Source: Parapedobacter pyrenivorans_A (lineage in GTDB: Bacteria > Bacteroidota > Bacteroidia > Sphingobacteriales > Sphingobacteriaceae). Taken from it: DNA of 64,000 nucleotides. Below the pieces are notes generated by a model. The model was not told where the DNA came from. It searched no databases and worked only from the letters and a program-made list of their open reading frames with translations. Numbering within the stretch: the first letter of the stretch is position 1; each line of letters starts with the position of its first letter. The DNA is taken from NCBI RefSeq assembly GCF_041925275.1, contig NZ_JBHEUZ010000004.1:233504-297503 (forward strand), given 5' to 3'. This document shows positions 52,382 through 61,809 of the stretch, piece after piece. Position numbers and translations under genes: made by a program.

Positions 52382-53979
52382 TTCGTTACTAATTCAACCA
52401 GCGCCAGTACCGACGCATTGATTTTGTCCAGTGCTAAGGCAGGGTATACGCCCAGCGCCAGCGCTAGCACCAGCATGGGCACCATAATCACCGTTTCGCG
52501 CGGCGATGCGTCCGTAAGCGCTTCAGACCATACCGCTCCTCCCTTGAGACGGGGCTGCCCGAAAAACATCCGCTGCAGCGTCCAGAGGAAATAGGCCGCA
52601 CTCAGCAGGATACCAACGGAACCCGCGATGGCCATCCACCGGGGCAGCAAACCGTTTGCGCTTTCCGCATTGAACGCGCCGATGATAACGAATACCTCGC
52701 CGATGAATGCCGAGAACCCCGGCAACCCCAGTGATGCGAAAAAAGCGATTGCGACGAATACCGTATACCGGGGCATCAGCGTGGCCAATCCACGGAAATG
52801 GTAGATACCGCGGTCGTGCACCCGGTCGTAGAGCATGCCAACGAGGAAAAATAGGGCGGCCGACAGGAATCCGTGGCTAATCATCTGGAATAGTGCACCG
52901 GCCGTACCTTCCGTGGTGAATGAAGCCACGCCCAGCAGCACAAACCCCATGTGCGACACCGATGAATAAGCTATCATACGCTTCAGGTCGCGCTGTGCCA
53001 GGGCCACCAGCGCACCGTAGATAATGGACACCACGCCGATTAGGCCGAGCCACCAAGCAGATTGCATGGCCGCATCGGGGAATATGCTAAAGCAGATGCG
53101 CAGGATACCATATCCCCCCACCTTCAGCAGTACGCCCGCCAAAATGATGGAAATTGGGGTGGGCGCTTCCACGTGCGCATCGGGCAGCCAGGTGTGCAGC
53201 GGTACAATGGGCACTTTGATGGCGAATGCGATAAATAATACGATAAAACCGAGTAGCCGTGCCGGTATGCCGAAGAGTTCCTGGTTGGCCAATGCCGAGA
53301 AGAACGATCCGGGCACGTAGTTGGCCGGGTCCATCATGTGCAGCATGTTGAAGGTGTGTGCGCCCGTTTCGGGATTGGTCACCGAGAAATACAGTCCTAC
53401 GATGACGAGTAGCATGAACACAGAGCCAAACAAGGTGTACAAAAAGAACTTGATGGCTGCATATTCGCGCCGTGCACCGCCCCATATCCCGATAAGGAAA
53501 TACAGCGGCAGCAGCATCAACTCATAGAAGATGTAAAACAGGAAGAAGTCGAGCGCCGAGAATACACCCATCACGGCCATATCGAGGATCATCAGCAATA
53601 CAAAATAGCCCTTCGCACTTTTCTGCACATTCCACGAGGCACCGATAGCAATGACCATCACCAATGCCGAAAGGAAAAGCAGCGGCATGGAAAGACCATC
53701 CACCCCGATGAAATAATCGATTTCCAAGCGGCCCAGCCCCCCCATGTCGAGCCGTATCCAAGGGATGTGGTCCACGAATTGGTACAAACGTTCCTGGGAG
53801 ATGCCAGCACCTTTGGGATGAAAGAGGTAATACATGCCGCCGCTCAATACCAGCTGCAATACGCCAGTAGCGAGTGCGATGTATTTATAGGCATTCCGCT
53901 TGCCTGTAGGTACAGCAAACATCACCGTGGCGGCGACGAGCGGCAAGAAAATAAGTATGGTTAATAGATGCGGGTTCAT
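52378..53979 (-). CDS. nuoM: NADH-quinone oxidoreductase subunit M
   Basis: 533 residues from the ATG at 53979 (MNPHLLTILIFLPLVAATVMF); the longer upstream frame lies within nuoL and is not real. It has the antiporter motifs FFLFYIFYELMLLPLYFLIGIWG (key Glu), AFAIKVPIVPLHTWLPDAHVEAPTPISIILAGVLLKVGGYG (key Lys, PDAHVEAPT signature) and LKRMIAYSSVSHMGFVLLG. It pumps protons in the membrane arm. It overlaps nuoL by 4 nt upstream and nuoN by 4 nt downstream. Confidence 0.97.
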   Translation of the reverse strand: MNPHLLTILIFLPLVAATVMFAVPTGKRNAYKYIALATGVLQLVLSGGMYYLFHPKGAGISQERLYQFVDHIPWIRLDMGGLGRLEIDYFIGVDGLSMPLLFLSALVMVIAIGASWNVQKSAKGYFVLLMILDMAVMGVFSALDFFLFYIFYELMLLPLYFLIGIWGGARREYAAIKFFLYTLFGSVFMLLVIVGLYFSVTNPETGAHTFNMLHMMDPANYVPGSFFSALANQELFGIPARLLGFIVLFIAFAIKVPIVPLHTWLPDAHVEAPTPISIILAGVLLKVGGYGILRICFSIFPDAAMQSAWWLGLIGVVSIIYGALVALAQRDLKRMIAYSSVSHMGFVLLGVASFTTEGTAGALFQMISHGFLSAALFFLVGMLYDRVHDRGIYHFRGLATLMPRYTVFVAIAFFASLGLPGFSAFIGEVFVIIGAFNAESANGLLPRWMAIAGSVGILLSAAYFLWTLQRMFFGQPRLKGGAVWSEALTDASPRETVIMVPMLVLALALGVYPALALDKINASVLALVELVTK

Positions 53980-56024
53980 GCTTGCACGATCATATGGTAT
54001 AGCAAAATCACCAAAATTAATAAAAACAGGGTGGAAAAATAACCTTGCAGCCGGCCGGTCTGCGTGCGCCGTACCACGTTGCCCAATCCCCAGGCCAATT
54101 TCCCGATGAGCCGGACCAAGCCGTCCACGATACGCTGATCTACCCATCCTGCTGCTGCCGCGAGGCTACGCCCCAATGCGGTAAATCCATGTACGAGGCC
54201 ATCCACCACATAGGTGTCTACCCAACGCAGCGCACCGGCAAACCGCAAGACCGTACCCACCACGAACCGGTCGTACATGCCATCCAGGTACCCTTGATGG
54301 AACGACAGCCGATAAAGCAAGCCGTCGGTTTTGAGGGCATAGGTGCCTTTTACGTACCAACGCCATACCAGTAGCGCAACCGCAACGGTGGCGAGCGCCG
54401 AACCGGTCGGGATGGCGAGGTGTAGCATCGGAAGCGAGGCGAACGGCTTCGTGACAACAAGTCCTTGCAAGAGCCATACATGGCCATCGTTCAACGGATG
54501 GAAGGTAAACAGCGGGAAGAGCGAACACACGGCTAAAACCAGCATCGGTCCGGTCATCCATACAGCGGGATCGTGCAGTTTGGCCTGGCCGTTGGCCAAC
54601 GCCGGTGTGGCGGCAGTACCGAAAAACACCTTCGCCAGCAGGCGAAAGATGTAAAAGCTGGTGAGCACGCTCACGAAAGCCAATACATACGGTATGATGT
54701 GGGCTGCGCCCTGATGCAATGCTGCCCATTCGAAGGCATGGACCAACAGGGCATCTTTGGAAAGGTACCCCGAAGTGAGCGGGAAGCCCACCAACGCAAG
54801 CGAAGCAATCAGCATGGTTGCAAAGGTGACGGGCATATACCGGCGTAGCCCCCCCATGTTGCGGATGTCCTGCGGGTCGATACCAAGCCGGTGCTTATCG
54901 TTGAAGTGCTGCATCTCATGGATGACAGCTCCCGCGCAGAGAAATAGCAAACATTTGAAAAACGCATGCGTGGCTAAATGGAACAGTGCGATGGGATATA
55001 GACCAATGCCGATGCCTACCATCATGAAGCCCAGTTGCGACACGGTTGAAAAGGCTAATATTTTCTTGATGTCGAATTGGGTAAGCGCGAAATAAGCAGC
55101 AATCAAGGCGGTTACCGTGCCTGTGGCAGCGATGACGAGCAAAACGGTATCATCAAATACGGGGAAGATGCGGGCCAGCAGGAACACCCCGGCGGCCACC
55201 ATGGTAGCTGCGTGGATGAGCGAGGACACCGACGTGGGCCCTTCCATCGCCGCGGGCAGCCAGACGTGCAGCGGGAATTGTGCCGATTTGGCCATGGCAC
55301 CGAGGGAAAAAGCCAGTCCGGCAGCGGTAATCCAGCCCGCTGGTAATCCACCATGCAGGGTTGAACCCGCTGTACTGGCCCCCGCAGCTGTTGCGAAAAG
55401 CCCCTGTGGTCCGAAAAGGGCGTTGATGTCGAGCGTACCGAAGCCGGCGTACAGGATCGCGAAACCGATGAGAAAGCCGATGTCGCCGATGCGGTTGATG
55501 ATAAATGCACGTTTGTTGGCCTGCACGGCGGCATCCTTGGTAAACCAGAAGCCGATAAGTAAGTAGGAGGCAAAGCCGACGATTTCCCAACAGACGTACA
55601 TTAGCAGCAGGTTGTCGGCAATGACCAATCCCAGCATCGCCGCACAGAAGAGGCTGAGGAACGTCCAGTACCGGTGGATACCCGGATCGCCCTTCATGTA
55701 AGCCACCGAATAAATGTGTACGGGGAGGGCCACTACGGAGACCAACAGCAACATCAGCACGGCCATATTATCCAGCAGTAGGCCCACATGGAAGGCCTGC
55801 TCACCGATGGTGAACCACCGCCATTGGATGTGGATGGGCTCTCCGCCCCACACATTGGCAAAGGTATAACCTGCGGCAACGACACTCAATGCAATCGCTG
55901 TAATGGAAATAGCCCCGCTTTTGGCTCTTCTACCAGCTATGGCCGATAACAGGAAGCCTATGAACGGCAGCAAAACCGTCGCAAGGGCGGCCAGAAGTGG
56001 ATATGTCGGTGTCGGTAGCGTCAA
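53976..56024 (-). CDS. nuoL: NADH-quinone oxidoreductase subunit L
   Basis: 682 residues. Motifs: LMYVCWEIVGFASYLLIGFWF (Glu), GAMAKSAQFPLHVWLPAAMEGPTSVSSLIHAATMVAAGVFLLAR (Lys, PxAMEGPTPVSALIHAATMV signature) and IKKILAFSTVSQLGFMMVG. After the 14-span core, a long C-terminal lateral helix region is followed by a final hydrophobic anchor (FSTLFLLILVILLYHMIV). The start codon is TTG at 56024 (TTGACGCTACCG); no ATG or GTG lies near, so the unusual start is probably genuine. It lies 7 nt after nuoK. Confidence 0.95.
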   Translation of the reverse strand: MTLPTPTYPLLAALATVLLPFIGFLLSAIAGRRAKSGAISITAIALSVVAAGYTFANVWGGEPIHIQWRWFTIGEQAFHVGLLLDNMAVLMLLLVSVVALPVHIYSVAYMKGDPGIHRYWTFLSLFCAAMLGLVIADNLLLMYVCWEIVGFASYLLIGFWFTKDAAVQANKRAFIINRIGDIGFLIGFAILYAGFGTLDINALFGPQGLFATAAGASTAGSTLHGGLPAGWITAAGLAFSLGAMAKSAQFPLHVWLPAAMEGPTSVSSLIHAATMVAAGVFLLARIFPVFDDTVLLVIAATGTVTALIAAYFALTQFDIKKILAFSTVSQLGFMMVGIGIGLYPIALFHLATHAFFKCLLFLCAGAVIHEMQHFNDKHRLGIDPQDIRNMGGLRRYMPVTFATMLIASLALVGFPLTSGYLSKDALLVHAFEWAALHQGAAHIIPYVLAFVSVLTSFYIFRLLAKVFFGTAATPALANGQAKLHDPAVWMTGPMLVLAVCSLFPLFTFHPLNDGHVWLLQGLVVTKPFASLPMLHLAIPTGSALATVAVALLVWRWYVKGTYALKTDGLLYRLSFHQGYLDGMYDRFVVGTVLRFAGALRWVDTYVVDGLVHGFTALGRSLAAAAGWVDQRIVDGLVRLIGKLAWGLGNVVRRTQTGRLQGYFSTLFLLILVILLYHMIVQA

Positions 56025-56031
56025 GGGTAGC

Positions 56032-56337
56032 TTAATCTTTTAATTGGTTGATGTCTTCCGGATTGATGGTCTTATGGTGCTTATATACGTTGAGGATGAT
56101 AGCGAGGGCCACGGCCACGCCTGCTGCCGCCAATACGATGGCAAAGAGCGCGAAGGCCTGGCCACCGTAGTGCTCTGTGTCATAGCGCCCGAAAGCGACG
56201 AGGTTGAGGATCGCAGCGTTGATCATCAGTTCGATACCTACCAGTACCATAATCGCATTGCGGCGCGCCATGACGGCATACAGGCCAATCGAAAAAAGGC
56301 ATGCACCCACAACGAGAAAATGCGTAAGCGTAATCAT
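56032..56337 (-). CDS. nuoK: NADH-quinone oxidoreductase subunit K
   Basis: 101 residues from the ATG at 56337 (MITLTHFLVVGACLFSIGLYAVMARRNAIMVLVGIELMINAAILNLVAF). The three-span protein has the conserved membrane Glu in VGIELMINA and a second Glu-free span AIVLAAAGVAVALAIILNV, both as in NuoK. It links the proton path of the antiporter modules. Its ATG overlaps the nuoJ stop by 4 nt. The longer frame upstream is an artefact of nuoJ overlap. Confidence 0.96.
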   Translation of the reverse strand: MITLTHFLVVGACLFSIGLYAVMARRNAIMVLVGIELMINAAILNLVAFGRYDTEHYGGQAFALFAIVLAAAGVAVALAIILNVYKHHKTINPEDINQLKD

Positions 56338-56876
56338 GGTGTATCCTCCTTCCGGGTCAGGTGGGCGGCCCCGATCAACGCCATCATAAGCAACACGGAG
56401 ACCACTTCGAACGGCAGGAGGTATCTTGTCATCAACTGGATACCGATATGCTGGATGGTGCTGTCGGTAGGCGCGATGATGGTGCCCTCTTGTTCGGCAA
56501 CCGCGATCCACGCAGGTTGTTGCGCCCCTAGCTGTAACGATGCGTACACGAGGATGGCCAGGAAACTGGCCGAAATCAATATGGCCTGCCATACCGGTAA
56601 GGCAAAAAAGTGAGCAGTACCCGTTTGCAACTGGTCCAGCAATGTTTTGTTAGACAACATGAACGCAAAGAGCATCAACACCAATACGCCGCCTACGTAA
56701 ATGAGTATTTGGGTAATGGCTACGAAATCGGCCAATGCGAAGACATACAGGCCGGCCACGGAAAAAAGCACGATGAAAAACAGGAACAAGGCCCTTGCCA
56801 GGTTATGCATGCTGACCAGGACAATGGCTGAGCCGATGGCTATTATTGAAAAGGCGTAGAATACGAGTGCTTGCAT
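56334..56876 (-). CDS. nuoJ: NADH-quinone oxidoreductase subunit J
   Basis: 180 residues, five hydrophobic spans. It begins MQALVFYAFSIIAIGSAIVLVSMHNLARALFLFFIVLFSVAGLYVFALADFVAITQILIYVGGVLVLMLFAFML, the standard NuoJ pattern including the pi-bulge-rich third helix. A polar loop (QTGTAHFFALP) and two further spans follow. It lies in the membrane arm between NuoH and NuoK. It overlaps nuoK by 4 nt and directly abuts nuoI. Confidence 0.95.
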   Translation of the reverse strand: MQALVFYAFSIIAIGSAIVLVSMHNLARALFLFFIVLFSVAGLYVFALADFVAITQILIYVGGVLVLMLFAFMLSNKTLLDQLQTGTAHFFALPVWQAILISASFLAILVYASLQLGAQQPAWIAVAEQEGTIIAPTDSTIQHIGIQLMTRYLLPFEVVSVLLMMALIGAAHLTRKEDTP

Positions 56877-57437
56877 TTATTTGCTTTTTGCCGCCTCCTT
56901 TTCAGCTTGGAATTTTGTCCATTCCCGTTTCTTTTCTTCCACTTCTTCCGGCGTCATATCAGCGAATGAATAGGTCAGCTCCGCCAAATTGGTCATGCTC
57001 CGGTCGTATTGGTCGGTCATGGTGATGCATTCCGTGGGGCACACCACCGTGCATAAGCCGCAATACATGCATTTAGCCATATCGATGTCGAACTGGGCAG
57101 CATAGAGACGTTTGACACTGCCGTCCGACGTTTTTCCGATCACGTCGGTGGCTTTTACCGATTCGATGGTGATGCAATCCACCGGACAGGCTTTTGCACA
57201 CAGATCGCAGACGATGCAGTCGTCGATTTCGACATCCAGTTGGTAACGGGCTACTTCGGGAATGGGCATTTTCTCTTTCGGAAATTGTACCGTCGTTACG
57301 CCTTCCTGCTGTTCGAAATAATTTGCCTTACGGACATCCACCACACCGCGCGACCGCCGTGCACCGAAGAAGTGCGCCAGGGTAACCGCCAATCCCTTGG
57401 CAGCGGTAATGAATGCCTGTATGGTTATTTTAAACAT
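56877..57437 (-). CDS. nuoI: NADH-quinone oxidoreductase subunit I, 2x[4Fe-4S] ferredoxin
   Basis: 186 residues. Two complete cluster motifs: CIVCDLCAKACPVDC and CMYCGLCTVVCPTEC, each CxxCxxCxxxCP. These carry clusters N6a and N6b that pass electrons to N2. An N-terminal amphipathic helix (ITIQAFITAAKGLAVTLAHFF) lies on the membrane, as usual. The Lys-rich C-terminal tail (EEVEEKKREWTKFQAEKEAAKSK) is longer than in enterobacterial NuoI, which is common in this phylum. The start is the ATG at 57437. Confidence 0.96.
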   Translation of the reverse strand: MFKITIQAFITAAKGLAVTLAHFFGARRSRGVVDVRKANYFEQQEGVTTVQFPKEKMPIPEVARYQLDVEIDDCIVCDLCAKACPVDCITIESVKATDVIGKTSDGSVKRLYAAQFDIDMAKCMYCGLCTVVCPTECITMTDQYDRSMTNLAELTYSFADMTPEEVEEKKREWTKFQAEKEAAKSK

Positions 57438-57440
57438 TTT

Positions 57441-57483
57441 TTGCTATTTGCTATTTTGCCATATGCTGTTTGCCGTCTCATAT
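57441..57483. repeat. Heptanucleotide repeats TTGCYRT in the nuoI-nuoH spacer
   Basis: Reading plus from 57441: TTGCTAT, TTGCTAT, a single T, TTGCCAT, ATGCTGT, TTGCCGT, CTCATAT, in 7-nt steps. They fill most of the 53-nt gap between nuoI and nuoH. The word TTGCYAT is the same half-site as in the 21-bp array at 36267-36896. Confidence 0.6.
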
Positions 57484-57490
57484 CTCAAAG

Positions 57491-58594
57491 CTAAACCATC
57501 ACCCACACCCGCCATATTCCCGAAATGGCCATGCATAGGAATGCCAGTGGCGTCAATACTTTCCAGCAGAGTGCCATCAGTTGGTCAGCGCGCAATCGGG
57601 GTAATGTCCATCGGATCCACATCTGTATGCCCACGATGAGCAGGGTTTTGGAGAGCGTCCAGAAAATACCCCAAGCCAATCCGGTGGTCCAGTCGGCCAG
57701 TTTCACTGCACCGATATTGGGTAGGGGCGTATTCCAACCGCCTAAAAACACGACAACGCCAATCATCGCTACCAGGAACATCATCGCATACTCGGCGAGG
57801 AAAATAAAGGCGAACCGGAGTCCGCCATACTCGGTATGGAACCCGCCTACCAGTTCCGACTCAGCTTCGGGGATATCGAACGGTGCCCGGTTGCATTCGG
57901 CAAGAGACGCAATGAAAAAAATCACGTAGGCGAGTAGCAGGTGAGGTGCTTGGAAAATGTTCCATGCGAACAGTCCACCAATAGGGGTTACATCCCACAC
58001 CCCGGCGAACAACAAGCGCTCGACGGTCTGTATACCTTGATTGATTACGATTTCGCGAAGATCAAGCGTCTGCGTAATCATGACTGCTGCAATCAGCGCC
58101 AGGCCCGAAGGGATTTCGTACGAGACAATCTGTGCCACCGCACGCATGGACCCCAGCAATGAAAACTTGTTGTTCGAGCCCCAGCCGGCCATCAATAAGC
58201 CGATGGCATCGACGGAAATGATGGCGATGACAAAGAAAAGCCCTAGATACAGGCCGGATGGTGCCATGCCGGGGGCCCAGGGCATTACGGCGAACCCAAG
58301 GAATACAGCTACGAAAATAATGACGGGTGCGGCGGCGAAGAGGGCCTTATCGGCCGCCGCGGGCGTGATGTATTCTTTCTGGATGAGCTTCAGGATGTCA
58401 GCCAGGGTTTGCAGGCTACCGTATTTCCCGGTCTCCATCGGACCGAGCCGGTCTTGCACAAACCCCGCTATTTTACGCTCGCTGTAGACCGCAAACAAGG
58501 TAAAGGCGGCAATGAATCCGAACAGTATAGCACCAACAAGAAGGTATGTAAGGTAAAAAGCCACGTTGCGCTGCTTGCTTAAAATATCGTGCAA
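57491..58594 (-). CDS. nuoH: NADH-quinone oxidoreductase subunit H
   Basis: 367 residues, eight spans. Family motifs are AVYSERKIAGFVQDRLGP, the quinone-site loop MAGWGSNNKFSLLGSMRAVAQIVSYEIPSGLAL and the acidic stretch AECNRAPFDIPEAESELVGGFHTEYGG. It forms the quinone channel at the junction with the peripheral arm. The start at 58594 is TTG (TTGCACGAT); no ATG or GTG lies close, and the same TTG forms the end of a TAAGTTTG box, so the exact start is uncertain. It is the first gene of the run nuoH-I-J-K-L-M-N; nuoA-G are absent from the window. Confidence 0.94.
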   Translation of the reverse strand: MHDILSKQRNVAFYLTYLLVGAILFGFIAAFTLFAVYSERKIAGFVQDRLGPMETGKYGSLQTLADILKLIQKEYITPAAADKALFAAAPVIIFVAVFLGFAVMPWAPGMAPSGLYLGLFFVIAIISVDAIGLLMAGWGSNNKFSLLGSMRAVAQIVSYEIPSGLALIAAVMITQTLDLREIVINQGIQTVERLLFAGVWDVTPIGGLFAWNIFQAPHLLLAYVIFFIASLAECNRAPFDIPEAESELVGGFHTEYGGLRFAFIFLAEYAMMFLVAMIGVVVFLGGWNTPLPNIGAVKLADWTTGLAWGIFWTLSKTLLIVGIQMWIRWTLPRLRADQLMALCWKVLTPLAFLCMAISGIWRVWVMV

Positions 58595-58760
58595 ACTTAA
58601 CGATTTGATGGGATAATATATAGTAAGTTAATAGATTATTGTTTTATCAGCTTTTCCGGCAAATATGCGCGACTGTGGAATCTATTGCACGTGCCAAATT
58701 GTTGGTGAAGAATTAACCAAAAGGTGCTGTTTTTTTCCTACTTTTATCGTCGATTTACCG

Positions 58761-61742
58761 ATGAATGAACGAACTGCCCGATTTCCGCGCGCCATCATGC
58801 TACATATCGCAAAGACATTACTACCGATTCTATTATCCGTTAGCTACCTTATACCTGCCGCTGCGCAAAATTACGCGATTACCAAATTGAAGCTGTTCCC
58901 CGATCGCGAAGAGGTGTTGATAAAGGACGTGACGCGCGATAGTAGGGGGTTTATCTGGTTCCTCACCAACGGGGAAATCTATCGATATGACGGGTACCGG
59001 TCGCTGGATATCCTAAAAACCATCGCCGGCCAACTACATACGGATGATATGCCGCAGCGTATCCTGGTTGACCAACGGGACCGTTTATGGATGGCCGGAA
59101 ACGCCAACCTGAGTTACCTCGATCTGAAAACGTGGACGGTACAGCCAGTGGATTCGACCTTGCTGCCGCCCATATCGGACCGCGCAGTGTACTGGATGAA
59201 GCGTGTGGCAGATTCGACGTTGGTGATTGCTTATGAAAACGGCCACCTGTTGCTTGTGGAAGGCGGTCGGTACATACTTATCGATGACCTGTACAAGCTG
59301 GGGGTGGGAGTCAATAACAACAAGGTTTTCCCGCGGAGTGTCACGATGTGGCGCGGCAAATATTGGGTAGGTACCTCGGTGGGAACATTATTATCTATCG
59401 ATCCCGATCGAGGGTACGCCATTAAATACCACGAAATACCCGGCATAAGTAACGTGGTCATGAGTTTGATTGCCCAACCCAAAGGGCTTGTACTCGATGT
59501 CTACGAGCAGGGCGTTTTTCGGTTCAAAGAAGCGGGGGCTGTGGAAAAGGTGACCACCGAGGGGTTTGCGGTCTCGGCCGATAAGTTTAACGTATTGCAG
59601 GAAGGTGGGCAGATACATGCTTACGCCGATGCGGAGTCGGTATGCGTGTTGGATACCAATCTCCACGTTTTGCAGCGATTGGATATGCCGTCGCTGCACC
59701 AGTTCCAGACCGCTACAGTCAACATAACTGACCGCGAGGTGCTGCTCGGTAACGAAGAGGGCATTTTTGTTGTTTACCCGAAGACCAAGGGGCTGTCTGA
59801 CTTGGTGCCGGCCAACCTGAGCGCAAACAAAAGCACCCGGGGAATCCACGTGTTTCCCGATGGTTCCATTTTTTGCGCTACCTATGGCGGAGCGAGTTAC
59901 TTTGAATCTGACGGCACATTCCACACATTCCCGGAGCTTAAGCATGCTTATGCGGTGCTGCCGATGAATGACAATGAGCTGCTCATCGGTACGGAGGGCG
60001 GTTTTCTCAAGCATTTCAACCGCCGTCGCCGCCGTGTCGAAAACCTGCAGTACACGCTCGCTGCAGGTGCCCGGAACCTCCACGCCTTCAACCTGCCCGA
60101 CTATGTGCTTAATTTGGCAGAGACGGACACCGATTTCTTGATCGGAAGCACCAATGGGCTTTGGCTGTTAGCGAAGGAAAACTACCAATTGAGCCGTGTT
60201 GAAGCAGCTACCCAAGGGACGCAACTCTCCGACCTCCATGTGCGCCATATCCATGTGATCGATTCAGGTAACCTGCTGTTGAGTACCAATTTAGGGTTGT
60301 TTGAGCTCCTTGGGCAAACTTTGGTGAAGCGCTTCCCGCAGTCTGGCAACCTAGGTATTTATAAGTCGCTGGTGGTGGGCGATACACTGTGGGTGGCGAC
60401 CCAAGGCAATGGATTGGTGGCTATCGATCGCGACGGACGTGCACGGCAAACGTATACCGCCAACGAGGGGCTAAGCAACAACCTCGTTTATAGTGTGGAG
60501 CATGCAGCGGGGATGTTGGTTGTCGGTACGGCAGATGGCTTGAACCTGATTAAGGGAGAGCAGGTGCGCCGTATCGGCACGGCCGAGGGGTTGCGTCAAT
60601 CGGAGTTCAACGCTGGAGCCTCTTTTTGGGATAAGCCGAGAAATCGTATGTACGTAGGTGGATTGATGGGGTATACGGTGCTCGACATGACACAGCCCTG
60701 GTTTGATAACCAGCGCCAATTGGAAAGTTTCGTGACCGAGGTGCACACATCGACAGGGACCGCAGGCGAAAAGCGATCTGATTACACGTGGCCTTATCAT
60801 GGACTACAAGCATTAATACTGCAGCCCGAACAAAGCCTGACCGGCTTTTATGTCGGAACGCCGGGAAACTACCGGGTGAACAGCGAAATCCGGTATGCCT
60901 TCAATGCGGGCGACTGGGAAGAACTTGGAATGGGCCAGTTCATCTCGCTGATCGAGCCATCGCCGGGCGAGTACCGTATCCAGATCGATACGCGCAGCAC
61001 GGGTATGGAAGGCACTCAAAAGGAATTCGACATCGTTAAGCGACCGCGTTACTACCAAACGTGGTGGTTCAATATACTGGTGTTGGCAGCCGTTGCGGGT
61101 ATAATCGGTGCTTTTTTCAAATATCGCGAAAACCTGTCGCGGAAAGAAAAGAAAATGCGCATCAAGATTGCCAGTGACTTACACGACGAGGTGGGCAGCT
61201 CGCTTACCCGCATCTACTTCCAAGCAGACATGCTGTCTGCCAACCCTAAGAGCTCATCAGACGATAGGCAACTGCGGCAGATCGCCGATACCAGTAAACA
61301 GGCGCTGCTTACCATGAGCGATATGGTGTGGTCCATCGACTCGCGGTTCGATACGGTAAAAGATCTGGTGATCCGCATGAAGGACTACCTTTTCAAACTC
61401 CGTGAAGAGTTGGAAATTACTTACCGGTTTGATGTGCGGGGCGACCAGGCATTGCGGACCGTAACGCAGCTTGTGCGGCAAAATCTGTTTCTCATCTTCA
61501 AAGAAGCGCTGACCAATGCCATTAAATATGGCGATGGTTCGGAAATCACCATCGATCTGAACTTCGGTCGCACCATCCAACTTACTGTCAGGAACCGGTA
61601 TGCCGGAGGGAATGGCCCCATCACCGATCACCAGGGTGGGCGTGGGCTGGAAAGCATGCGGCTGCGGGCATCCCGGGTGGGCGGGGAGTTGACGTACACG
61701 GCAGTAGGTGGTGTATTTAGCCTCCATTTGGTTATCCCTTGA
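58761..61742 (+). CDS. Hybrid-type sensor histidine kinase with beta-propeller sensor (Reg_prop/Y_Y_Y, HisKA_3)
   Basis: 993 residues from the ATG at 58761; 58797 (MLHIAKTLLPILLSVSYLIPAAAQ, a clean signal peptide) is an equally good start. The periplasmic region is a two-propeller sensor: repeated strands such as VTRDSRGFIWFLTNGEIYRYDGYRS, VDQRDRLWMAGNANLSYLDL, LLIGTEGGFLKHFNRRRR and GDTLWVATQGNGLVAI. A Y_Y_Y-like domain follows (RYAFNAGDWEELGMGQF), then one membrane span (WWFNILVLAAVAGIIGAFF). The kinase has the HisKA_3 box KIASDLHDEVGSSLTRI (His), N-box EALTNAIKYG and G-box GGRGLESMRLRASRVGGEL. It is paired with the NarL-type regulator 67 nt downstream and divergent from nuoH. Ligand unknown. 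Confidence 0.93.
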   Translation: MNERTARFPRAIMLHIAKTLLPILLSVSYLIPAAAQNYAITKLKLFPDREEVLIKDVTRDSRGFIWFLTNGEIYRYDGYRSLDILKTIAGQLHTDDMPQRILVDQRDRLWMAGNANLSYLDLKTWTVQPVDSTLLPPISDRAVYWMKRVADSTLVIAYENGHLLLVEGGRYILIDDLYKLGVGVNNNKVFPRSVTMWRGKYWVGTSVGTLLSIDPDRGYAIKYHEIPGISNVVMSLIAQPKGLVLDVYEQGVFRFKEAGAVEKVTTEGFAVSADKFNVLQEGGQIHAYADAESVCVLDTNLHVLQRLDMPSLHQFQTATVNITDREVLLGNEEGIFVVYPKTKGLSDLVPANLSANKSTRGIHVFPDGSIFCATYGGASYFESDGTFHTFPELKHAYAVLPMNDNELLIGTEGGFLKHFNRRRRRVENLQYTLAAGARNLHAFNLPDYVLNLAETDTDFLIGSTNGLWLLAKENYQLSRVEAATQGTQLSDLHVRHIHVIDSGNLLLSTNLGLFELLGQTLVKRFPQSGNLGIYKSLVVGDTLWVATQGNGLVAIDRDGRARQTYTANEGLSNNLVYSVEHAAGMLVVGTADGLNLIKGEQVRRIGTAEGLRQSEFNAGASFWDKPRNRMYVGGLMGYTVLDMTQPWFDNQRQLESFVTEVHTSTGTAGEKRSDYTWPYHGLQALILQPEQSLTGFYVGTPGNYRVNSEIRYAFNAGDWEELGMGQFISLIEPSPGEYRIQIDTRSTGMEGTQKEFDIVKRPRYYQTWWFNILVLAAVAGIIGAFFKYRENLSRKEKKMRIKIASDLHDEVGSSLTRIYFQADMLSANPKSSSDDRQLRQIADTSKQALLTMSDMVWSIDSRFDTVKDLVIRMKDYLFKLREELEITYRFDVRGDQALRTVTQLVRQNLFLIFKEALTNAIKYGDGSEITIDLNFGRTIQLTVRNRYAGGNGPITDHQGGRGLESMRLRASRVGGELTYTAVGGVFSLHLVIP

Positions 61743-61809
61743 TGTCCGTTGCCCACGCACTACCCAAAAAGGGGGGTGTATTTTAATGAACTATACCTAC
61801 CTTTACCTT

